64,000 nucleotides of DNA from contig CM029640.1 of assembly GCA_017311315.1 (NCBI GenBank), positions 14,397,740-14,461,739 of the forward strand, read 5' to 3'. Both the position numbers and the translations under genes were made by a program. This stretch comes from Dendrocalamus latiflorus. Lineage: Eukaryota > Streptophyta > Magnoliopsida > Poales > Poaceae. Below, in pieces: positions 55,301 through 64,000 of the stretch. Positions within the stretch are counted from its first letter, which is position 1, and the number at the start of each line of letters is the position of its first letter. The notes beneath the pieces are model-generated. The model saw only the letters and a list, made by a program, of their open reading frames with translations, was not told the origin of the DNA and did not search any database.

Positions 55301-58300
55301 TTGGGCACACATGTTAGAGACTAATTAACTCAAACTAATGGATTCTATTAACTTAATCTAATTATTTTAATTAACCTAACTGCGCTACAATGTCTTCTCG
55401 TAGAGGAGGAGCACTGCCGATCTCGTCGCCGATGAGGTGGGCAACAGCGAGCTTCGGCGGGTTGCTGGGATCTCGACAGTCCTAGGCGCGGTGGTAGCAT
55501 GACCGGTAGCGAGTCACAACAGCGGCGCGACAGTGCGTAGCGACGGCGAAGCTCGGCCATCATGGCGGCTAGGGCTCCGGCGACGCAGTGAGAAATTAAA
55601 GGTGGCGGAATTGCGGAAAGCATCTAGGGGACATGAGGAGCTTACCGAAGGGGTTGGCGGAGCTCAGGGATGCACGAGGTGGGCTGGCGTCGAGAGCCCG
55701 GAGCGGCGTGGCGAGGTAGCATGACAACGGCAAGCTAGGGTAATCGAAGTCCTAAATCGACCACGGAGATGGTGAGGGGAGGTCATGGTGATGCTCTAGC
55801 CAAAAGGAATTGGACGGAGGCTCACTGTAGCGACAAGGGCATCAAGCATCCGAAGTAGGAAACGAGGGCGAACTACGAGGAAGGAAAACACAATTGCTTG
55901 GGGGAGAATGAGGAGGAGGGTGTGGGAAGGAAATGGAGCGCTTGGCGTGGCTTTTATAGCTAGCGGGGCAACCGGGCGGCATGGGCCATGCACAGTGTGG
56001 CAGAGGGGATGAGACGGTGAAGCAGTGGTCATCGGCGTCACTGTGGTGTGGGCTGATGGGATGGTGTGCATGAGACGAGGTAGAGGGATTGGGTGTTCCA
56101 TGGCAGCGGCGATGGCGCTCTCTCTACGTAGTCGTCGGCGTGGTGGTCAAAACGACGCGATGGCATGGCAGCGTTGTGGCAGTGCGGCTCTCGCGTCGCA
56201 ACGCGAGCTAAGGCACTTAGAATTGAATTTTTCCGAGGCATGAATTTTGGCCTTTGTTTTGGTAGCTGAATATGGATTCCCAATATTTGAATTGAACTCA
56301 TACTTGCGTTTAAATTGGGCTTGATTTGAAAATGGTTTACAATTTTAGAATTTCAACTAGTGGACTTCGGTTTCCTTTCTGCTATCCTTCCCAAATTTCT
56401 TTCTCTAAATTTTAGCTCACAATTTGCTTTAACGAAATAAACTTCAAATTTTGATTTTCAGCGATGATTCAAGTCGTCCGTAAATAAATTTTACTGTAAA
56501 TTCTCTTGTGCTACTTTATGGATCGCCTTTTCAGATTTGGCTTTTTATTCAAATTTGTTTTGTTAATTGTATAACTTTTCTTGAGCTATTTTTCATAACT
56601 CAATTTCCAAAAAAACTTATAAGAATAATTCAGGAAAAATCGAAATGTCAACCAGATACATCAAAAGTTTTGAATTTGACAGATTTTTTAAATGTCCTTT
56701 TTTTGGGGTGGCGTGGGGGGCGCTTGAGTGTTCTCGTGGAAGCACTTTCTTCATTTTTTTCCTGTGTTTCTTACCCATATAACAGTACAGTTTACTAATT
56801 TAGTACTATACTTTTTGAACACTTCTCATCCAAATTACAGAATTACTAGCTTTATGTATTCAGCTGTACATTTTTAGCCTTTCACCTTCCAACTTTTGTT
56901 TTTTTCTTCATTTCTGTTTGGCAATATCACATAATTTGTTTCTAAAGTTTCCATCCTTGGACATGAGCTTCTCTTATATTTGTTTGTCAAAACATTAGTG
57001 CTATTGCAGACTACCTATCACGAGATCTTCCTTATGAGCTTTCACCAGATGATATTTACCTCACCGCCGGATGTGTCCAAGCGATTGAGGTCATGATATC
57101 CGTTCTTGCCCAGCCTGGCTCCAACATCTTACTTCCAAAACCTGGATTTCCGTTGTACGAGGCGCGGACCACATTCAGCAACCTGGAGGTTCGACATTTC
57201 AACTTCATTCCTGAAAGAGGCTGGGAGGCAGACCTTGAGTCTGTGGAGGCTCTTGTGGAGGCTCTTGCTGATGAAAACACGGTTGCGATTGTCATAATCA
57301 ATCCCAGTAACCCTTGTGGGAGTGTGTACTCACACGATCATTTGGCTAAAGTGAGTATATTTCCCATGACAAATACTTGTAATGTGCGTTCCCTATTTTA
57401 TATGTAATGCAATTTGTGGTACATGTACTTGCAATGAACAGATCGCAAAGACTGCAAGGAAACTTGGGATACTGATAATTGCAGATGAGGTATATGACCA
57501 TTTGGCATTTGGAAATAAGCCTTTTATACCAATGGGTGTTTTTGGGGAGACTGTCCCAGTGATCACCTTGGGATCTATATCTAAAAGATGGCTTGTGCCT
57601 GGTTGGCGACTTGGCTGGATAGCAAAATGCGACCCAAATGGCATCTTAAAGGAGGCCAAGGTAAATTTGTTATCTGTCTTCTGATGCATATCTTGTTTTT
57701 AGTGTTTGCATGTCTAGGTGGGGTTTTCAGTGAAAACGTAATCTATATGTTAATATGCCAGGTCAAGCCGTGCGTTCTGGCCGGTGTTGAATGGTAGATC
57801 CGTTCCGCATTGTTTGTGCCTTTGTCCTGTCTAGACCAGTTTAACTAATAAGCACATTTGGGCAGTGGCGGAGCCAATAATTTTTCGATGGGTGTGTGAA
57901 CTTAAGATATACTCCAACACCGTAAAGACGTCGTTATTACATATTGGTTTTCCTTAGAGGCAAACTTTCAAGTTTGATATTGAAATTTTGCCAAACTACT
58001 GTTGAAAATGAGTACGACAGTTCAAATGAAACAAATTACTCCCTCCGTTCTTTTTTACTTGACTCCTTAGAATTTGTACTGTCAAATATTTTAAAGTTTG
58101 ATCGTTAATAGATTTAAAACTATCTAGATTGGTTATAAGAAAATTACATCATTAGATTTATTTTAAAAAATCTTTTTATAATATTATAATTTTATTAGCA
58201 TATCTTAATGTGAAGTTATAAAAAGTAGCGGTCAAAATCGCATTTCAAAGACCGTAAAAAGTCAAAAATATCAAATAAAAAAGAACAGAGAGAGTATTAG

Positions 58301-61300
58301 TTTGCACTACATCCGACCACACAAAATATTTTTCAGTAACTACAACTTGTACGGTGTAGGGTTCGGAAAACCGCTATCGGGATAAATCCCAGCCAGGGGC
58401 CGGTACCGGTTACCGGCCGGTAACAGGAAAAACTGGTCAAATTTTAAGTTTTAAATTTTGAATTTGAAATCGGTAACCAGCAAACCGGCCAGTTACCACC
58501 CAAAAAACTAGACAAAAATAAAAAAAACCACTAAAAACCGGTTTTCAAATTTAAAATTGGAAATTCATAATACATTCATGGCAAAAAGCATGAAGTCAAG
58601 CACATGAGGTGCATGCATCTTCCTAATACATTCCATTATGGTTAAATAATGTAAACATCATTAGAGAAACTAACTTTTACATTCAAAATTTTAAATTTAA
58701 ATTAAATAAAAAACCGTCGATCTAATACATTCATAGCAAAAAAAAAATTAAAGTCAAGTACAGAACTTCCTAATAAATTCTATTAGTATTAAACAATGCA
58801 AACATCATTTGGAAAACTAGCTGTTACATTCAAAATTTTAAATTTGAATTAAATAAAAAAACCGTTTAACAAATACATTCATGGTAAAAAGCATGAAGTC
58901 AAGTATAGGAGGTGATTGTATCTTCCTAATACATTCCATTAGTATTAAACAATGTAAACATCATCTAGAAAAACTTATTTTTACACTCAAAATTTTAAAT
59001 TTGAATTAAATAAAAAATCACTGGTTTTTCATTTCCCGGTTGCCACCAGGAAATCCGGTTACCAGCAGTTACCGCCGGTTTTTCCGAACCTTGGTATGGT
59101 GTTTCTTCATGCTTTTGTGTTTCTTCATGCTTTAGTGTTCTACAAATCTACATTCATAAATAGAAATTGTGACTAAATAGAACGAATAAGATCAAGACTA
59201 AAAAAAAGGATTTGGCATTTTCAAAAATCAAAATCAAAACTTACACGGATGGGTGGCTAAGGCCTGGTGTGCGCCTCCCCAACCATGCTTTGCCTCTCGC
59301 TGCCACCTGCCGCTGTTGTCAGGTCAAACGGTTAGGGCAAAGCGTACGCTGCGATGGAGCGATGGGGATTGGATTTGGGTATTGATCCTGAGCCAGGCTG
59401 CTAGGGAGGTGTCGATCTTGTGGCTTGGTAGGCTTGGGGCAGCTGGGCCATTAGACTTGTTGGCTATTGGTCTGCTGGGTTCGTGGGCTGTAGGTTGCCG
59501 AGACAAATTGAGGGAGGAACATATATACCTTTTGTATTAGGGGTGTATATAATAGGTATTCTGGCCAAATTTTTGGGGGTACCCCCATGGCCCCATGCAT
59601 CTTCGTTAGCTACCGCGATTGGGGTAGTTGTTTTTGTAGCTTTCTGGCTTGATTATTTCTTCTGAGAAATACTTGATGAATTCACTGTTCTTTCTGGTTG
59701 TCTTCATAAAGTAGAGTAAACGAAGATATGCTAGGATGTACAGACCTGCTAACAAGCGTTGATAAGAAGACTAAGGAACACTATTGTGATTTGTGACTGA
59801 AATTTGTCAAGTTAGTGCAGTTCTGTTATTTGCAACCATCATTAAGAAATAAGAGCATGAGGCTGCAATTGTTTGTATATTTTCCTTTTGGTTAATTAGC
59901 AACTGACAACAAGATAAAAAACAATGTGAATCTGTCTCTAGTTCTTTTGTCAGTTAATATAAGTTGGCAAACTTTAGTGACATACCATATCGTGGCGATG
60001 AAGCAGCAATTGGTTACTACACTGCAAAGAGATAGAATTGCAGACTAGAATTTTTTGTTCTTTCTAAACACTTGGTGATTATTATTTATAAGATCTTGTT
60101 CTAGCATCATATATAGTAATTAAAATTGAATAAGAACCCTTACAGGATCATGTCAGCAATCTGAACTCCGAAGACCTACCGCATTTAATTTAAGCCTGTA
60201 TCTCTGTGTTTTTATTCACCAATTGATTCCCTATTCTTCATGTCCTTAAATTTACTTTGGCCATCTTATTACTCTATTGTTTCAATTGTTGAAGGCATGA
60301 AATTACAAATGACAGGTTATGTTTAGCAGTTCAAAGCTAAATTCTTATGTTTCATTGGTTTGGAACATATTTTAAACTGTACATGACATGTTATATAGGG
60401 AACATTTGCTACATAACATTGCAATGATGTACAAATTGGAAAATAGTATCCAATGTGAGTCTGACAGGTGGGCCATGGGATCACATGTCAGTAACACATC
60501 GATGTTATTTTCCAACTCGTGGTATCTTTGTAGTACTACTGAGCAAATTGCCCCTGTTATATACGGGATACTTGCAAAACCTTTTTTTGTGGGGAACGCA
60601 ATATGTAGGGTACAATTTCTGAATCTTTTCAGCTGTTCCATGTGTACCCAATCATATTAAAAAGGTCATGTTTTGTCAGGCTATTAACTTTATCGCACTG
60701 GTGATTGGATTTCTTATCTGCATTTTGCCTGACAGGTTGACCAATCAATCGAGAAGTATATTAACATCTCAACTGATCCTGCAACATTTATTCAGGTATG
60801 TATATTAATATATGCATCATTATTTCCATTTGTTTTTTTAATCTCTTTATTTCCACATCTATCATTTAAGACAATATGATTTCCACGTGCACGCACACAC
60901 AGCACCATATGTTTTCAGCAAGTGTCATACATTCTAAACAATCTTCTTTCACAGGGAGCAATCCCTCAAATTATAGCCAACACCAAGGAAGAATATTTCA
61001 ACAAAATTCTTGATCTATTAAGTAGGTCAGCAGATTTATGTTATGGTAAAATAAAGGACATCAGGGGCATTACATGTCCACACAAGCCGGAGGGATCAAT
61101 GTTTGTGATGGTAAGGAAATGCACGAGTTAGATCAACTGGCTAAGTTGTATGTTGATCTCAGCCAGAATCTAATTTTGGGCTGATGTATGTTCTTCAGGT
61201 AAAGTTGGATCTCTCTTGCTTGGATGGCATCTACGATGATATGGATTTCTGCTGCAGGTTGGCAAAAGAGGAGTCTGTGATAGTTTTACCAGGTGCAAAT

Positions 61301-62042
61301 TCCATATTTGTTTACTCTCTGGTTGCCAAAAGAAATGCCAACTACACCCTCTGTTTCGCAATACAAGTCCAAGTCCATTACGTGTATAGACCAAGGAAAC
61401 ACAGAATAATAAAATTTGTTAATAATATTGGACCATACATAGCCTTAAAAAATGGATCTTCATTACATTGTGAAACAGATGGAATATATTACTAGTTTCA
61501 TTATCCTCTTTCAGTCGTTGTAATAAAAACTTAGTAAATTGCAATAGGAGGAGTTGCATTTTTCAGATTTTGTGAAACCAACCTCATTTTCCCAATTATG
61601 TGTTGGACACATTTATGGTTTATGTTAGATCTCCCTATTGTAGCTCTGCCATTTTATCGTTGTTTCAATATACAGATGGTAAAATGTAAATAAATGCTAG
61701 TTGTAGTACATGAACTTACGAAAGAAAGTTGGAAGGCAATTTCACCATTCATGGATTTTATAGCATGCCATCTATAACTACAACCTTACATTAAATAGTA
61801 AGACCTCAAGAGTTAAGACACAAGTGCACACAAGTCAACAACAAGAGTTTGAGGAAGTACACAACTGTGCTGGTACTCTGTTGCTCAACTCTGTCCCGAT
61901 GTACGTGCATATTTTTGCAGGTAGTGCACTAGGAATGAAGGATTGGATTCGCATCACTTTTGCCATTGATCTACCATGTCTTGAGGATGCCCTTGACAGG
62001 ATCAAATCCTTCTGCGAGAGGCATGGTAAACTTGAAGGCTAA
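52308..62042 (+). CDS. nicotianamine/tyrosine aminotransferase-like protein, seven exons
   Basis: A PLP-dependent class I aminotransferase (EC 2.6.1 type). In grasses this family makes the 3''-keto intermediate of mugineic acid phytosiderophores or transaminates tyrosine; the sequence alone does not separate the two. Exons: 52308-52609, 56999-57350, 57442-57660, 60736-60795, 60955-61110, 61199-61292 and 61921-62042; all junctions are GT-AG and in phase, giving 434 residues. Exon 1 has GSGDPTTSACFRTA and HNGYSPTIGV; exon 2 LTAGCVQAIEV, PKPGFPLYEARTTF and INPSNPCGS (Asn205 of NPCG binds the cofactor phosphate side); exon 3 ADEVYDHLAFG (Asp233, Tyr236) and SISKRWLVPGWRLGW with Lys266 as the PLP lysine; exon 5 HKPEGSMFVM; exon 7 GMKDWIRITFAID. 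An in-frame VEAL duplication lies just before ADENTVA. Introns 1 (4.4 kb) and 3 (3.1 kb) are enlarged by transposons. Confidence 0.95.
52998..56660 (-). mobile_element. gypsy-type LTR-like block in aminotransferase intron 1
   Basis: At 52999 the plus strand reads gtcggacccgaatttgcc followed by attcggaatcctgtgtg. This resembles the inverted end of the solo LTR at 27474-30904 (tgtcgggattagatttccg). Inside, ctattcaaatag with gccgtgggcatag near 53850-53880 parallels ctattcgaatagtcgtggcc in the solo LTR, inverted. A minus-strand TATA (tataaaag) lies near 55951-55958 beside a GC-rich transcript-leader-like stretch. The right boundary is approximate and no target duplication was seen. No coding domains. 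Probably a degenerate solo LTR. Confidence 0.5.
58039..58294. mobile_element. Stowaway/Mariner-type MITE, TSD TA
   Basis: Starts ctccctccgttcttttttac and ends aaaaaagaacagagagag; flanked by TA (58037-58038 and 58295-58296). 256 bp, AT-rich, within aminotransferase intron 3. Confidence 0.9.
58357..59093. mobile_element. 737-bp hAT element with three internal repeat units
   Basis: Ends tagggttcggaaaaccg and the complement of caaggttcggaaaaaccgg. Flanked by near-identical octamers gtacggtg (58349-58356) and gtatggtg (59094-59101), one mismatch. The interior repeats a unit of about 150 bp three times (atacattcatggcaaaaagc, ttcctaatacattccatta, catcattagagaaact and similar), 58560-59020. Non-coding. 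In aminotransferase intron 3. Confidence 0.85.
59102..60735 (+). other. remainder of aminotransferase intron 3
   Basis: No repeat pair or gene recognised. 59250-59520 is GC-rich with a short frame of no known family. Confidence 0.4.
61345..61484. mobile_element. 140-bp Stowaway-like MITE, TSD TA
   Basis: Start caccctctgtttcgcaat pairs with inverted end ttccatctgtttcacaat. TA flanks at 61343-61344 and 61485-61486. In aminotransferase intron 6. Confidence 0.75.
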
Positions 62043-62132
62043 GCTAAAAGATGGCTGAGCTATTACACTGTTGGGGTGGGGTGAATCGGCAACTACGTGT
62101 TGGGTCGCCCAATTGTTGTTGGCAATAATAAG

Positions 62133-62296
62133 TATCACAGATGGTTTTGGAGTCAAAACCGTTTGTGATTATCAGCTATCACAGACGGATTTTACTAAAA
62201 AACCATCTGTGATAGCTGATAATCACAGACGGTCCGAAAATCGTCTGTGATTATCAGCTATCACAGACGGGTTTTACTCAAAAACCGTCTGTGATA
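62133..62296. repeat. palindrome array D (four units)
   Basis: Four palindromes with ATCACAGACGG arms, some degenerate (ccatctgtgat, gtttgtgatt). It begins 91 bp after the aminotransferase stop codon, so it may lie in that gene's 3' UTR. Confidence 0.92.
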
Positions 62297-62807
62297 TTTC
62301 CTTTAACCCCTAAATATATTTCTGTTTATTAGCTAGCCTCAGGAAATGTTAGCCATGCCCTCTGAAATAAGTAGATAATCACAGACATAAAACATATACA
62401 ATTCACACATCTCATTTCATTTCAGATACATTTCACATCTCAATTCATTTCACAGACATAAAGCATCCAATTGACAAGACACTTCATTTCACAAACATAA
62501 AGCATCTATTTCGCAAATTAATTCATTGAATCGAAATAAAATATCCATTAACAAATACACAATTGTAAAATATCTACACTGCATTTGCACTTAGAATTAC
62601 AATAAAAAATCTTCTGGGCAGTGGAACTCTCCATCTGATCTTACGACTTTACTCCACAAAAATCAAATGAACTCTCCTCGAATTTTTTGCAAAATTCGGC
62701 TGTTTCAATGCAGATGTAGAGATGGGCGCAGCCTGTCGATAGGAATATCAACGCGCGCACATATAAAACTTGACATGTATGAAATAAATGTGGAAAGATT
62801 GACAAAC
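62297..62807 (-). other. 3' region of the CACTA peptidase gene
   Basis: 62390-62530 repeats cacagacataaa/catttca motifs. At about 62655-62735 a possible last exon reads AAPISTSALKQPNFAKNSRR on the minus strand after an AG acceptor; the assignment is weak. Confidence 0.4.
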
Positions 62808-63767
62808 CTTAGGAGTGGAGATCTTGCTGGAATCGAGAAGTAGTCTCATATGGTGGCACACGTAGTATCCACACGTGTTGCCCGGCTGCTGCTGGTGGCA
62901 CTGCAAAAAATAGAATGTGTTAAATCAAGTGGCATTACTACTAAGTGTTGTATATGATTAATTAATGTGTAGCTAGGCAATACCCGAAAATTGCGATCAT
63001 GTTTTAAGGGCTTGGCAGCTGTCGTCGAGCCACTTGTTTGTTGAACGTATGTGACGAACGACCTTCGTTATTCGAAAAAGTTAGATTAGTCATTCGGAAG
63101 GAAAGAAAGAGTACAATGTACAATGTACTTACCTATCGAGTATTTCGGCGATAGCTGTGTACTTGGATTTGTTCTTACTTAGAGAATTAAGGTATATAGG
63201 CTTGTTCCATTTTAGTATAATTACAATTAAAATCCAATGGAAGTTCTCATTGTATGGCATAAGAACAAATTCCTTATCTTTGTGAGCCATCAGTGCTTTT
63301 GTAATATAGTCCTCGACGAAGGATGAATTCTCGTTGATGGTATCAATGGCGACCAAGCGTGGGTCCAGGAAACCAATTGGTGATTTCGATGATCTAGCTT
63401 CGATCAGCATGAATCTATATATATACACAGAAAAGCAACAAATTGTGACATATATCGGTATTACGTGAACAGAGACTGTGATTGTACAGACTTACAGCGT
63501 CCAGCATCGAACGAGTGAGGCGTCGAGAGCGTTGAGCGTGAAAACAGCAAATATATCGTCAAAGGTAACTGGGAAGACACATTCCTGAGCTTCGTGCAAG
63601 AAATGTTCCGGCTTGAATTTGACCATGATACCTGAGCGCCGTTCTGCCTCTGGTCTATTGGACTGTTCCATATACCAAATGTGGAATCTTTGGCAACCAA
63701 GTCCTAGCATTGCGAGGTGCTCTTTCGGGAATATCATCGGCTCGGGAATACCAAGTCCCAGCTTCGG
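62808..63767 (-). CDS. CACTA TNP1 C-terminus with Ulp1-like (C48) cysteine peptidase
   Basis: Four minus-strand exons join in phase: 63767-63496, 63414-63133, 63062-62984 and 62900-62808. Exon 1 gives EHLAMLGLGCQRFHIWYMEQ and DDIFAVFTLNALDASLVRCW; exon 2 PIGFLDPRLVAIDTINENSS, FVLMPYNENFHWILIVIILK with the catalytic His, and PIYLNSLSK; exon 3 SFVTYVQQTSGSTTAAKPLK; exon 4 CHQQQPGNTCGYYVCHHMRL with the oxyanion Gln and nucleophile Cys. C48 peptidases cleave SUMO-type tags; many CACTA and MULE elements carry one, role unknown. The position normally held by Asp after the His (YLDS) is Asn here. The first exon directly follows the intron that in the other copy precedes TNP2. GT-AG sites are clean and there are no stops, so this gene is better preserved than TNP1/TNP2 at 32-40 kb. 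Confidence 0.8.
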
Positions 63768-64000
63768 TCTTACGTTACGTACATATATAACAACTTAGTA
63801 TTAAAATCTAGATTAACTAATTATAACTACATATATACCGGCCACATTTATTATATTGAGACTTAATTTGCTAGCTCAATTCATATTGCAAACACAACAG
63901 CTATTATATAACCAACAATTTTGCAAATTAACCATCTTCAATAACCACTCATGGAATACTTAGACCTAAATTGTAATGCAATTAAAGAAAAAATAAATTT
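63757..64000 (-). repeat. 244-bp block shared with 39981-40224
   Basis: About five differences in 244 bp, including one that changes the splice acceptor from gtag|GACC to gtaag|ACC on the minus strand. The match runs to the window end. Confidence 0.95.

Larger units (their letters stand above)
62133..64000 (-). mobile_element. second CACTA copy, low end; continues past the window
   Basis: Palindrome array D, an Ulp1-type peptidase gene on the minus strand, and a 5' intron segment identical in kind to that of the first CACTA element (63757-64000 against 39981-40224). A clear CACTACTACAG terminus was not found between the aminotransferase stop (62042) and the array; that end is altered or truncated. 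Confidence 0.8.

Noticed and set aside
59253..59540. 95-codon frame in aminotransferase intron 3
   Set aside because: Lies inside a well-defined intron and shows no domain.
62043..62132. CACTGTTGGGGTGGGG near 62068 as the terminus of the second CACTA copy
   Set aside because: It does not match CACTACTACAGAAAG of the first copy and no three-base duplication could be assigned.

Overview
This is a repeat-rich plant nuclear window, and the gene and transposon types point to a grass (Poaceae). Reasons: long phase-consistent introns, CACTA/hAT/PIF-Harbinger/copia/gypsy remnants, many MITEs, GC-rich first exons in AT-rich intergenic DNA, and grass-type CACTA proteins (Transposase_21, Transposase_24 and Ulp1-like peptidase). 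The species cannot be named from the sequence alone. One 100-N scaffold gap lies at 32311-32410.

Two host genes could be rebuilt exon by exon. (1) A plus-strand reticulon-like gene has eight exons between 11492 and 23419. All seven downstream junctions keep phase, one intron uses a GC-AG donor, and exon 1 carries two apparent +1 frameshifts, one at a run of 17 C. Its last intron is about 10.1 kb because an antisense Ty1/copia element (14130-22820) landed in it. That element is itself broken by a PIF/Harbinger element and by a complete 976-bp mini LTR element with a perfect CCCAC target duplication. A decayed copy of the same gene's 3' end lies upstream at about 7000-7560. (2) A complete plus-strand nicotianamine/tyrosine aminotransferase-like gene has seven exons, 52308-62042, encoding 434 residues. 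Introns 1, 3 and 6 contain an LTR-like block, two MITEs and a hAT element.

Layout: 1-5300 holds gypsy and copia LTR remnants. 5300-9320 holds tandem repeats, a 280-bp mini LTR element, the reticulon relic and a kinase-like ORF. 9620-11133 holds two hAT-type elements just upstream of the reticulon gene. 11492-23419 is the reticulon gene. 24000-32110 holds MITEs, a complete solo LTR (27474-30904, TSD ATTAC) and a foldback element whose unoccupied counterpart is also in the window. 32411-41812 is a large CACTA element on the minus strand with Transposase_24 (TNP1) and Transposase_21 (TNP2) genes, arrays of palindromes built on CACAGACGGTT, a long hairpin region, tandem arrays and an unexplained 186-aa ORF. 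41815-49870 holds gene relics, a 30-bp minisatellite and a decayed hAT transposase. 52308-62042 is the aminotransferase gene. 62133-64000 is the end of a second CACTA copy with an Ulp1-type peptidase gene.

The strongest candidates for something undescribed are in the CACTA family. Palindrome arrays sit upstream of both transposase genes as well as near the element end. An open 186-codon frame lies between two arrays. In the second copy the 5' intron that leads into TNP2 in copy one leads instead into the TNP1/Ulp1 coding region. All functional statements about these are inference.
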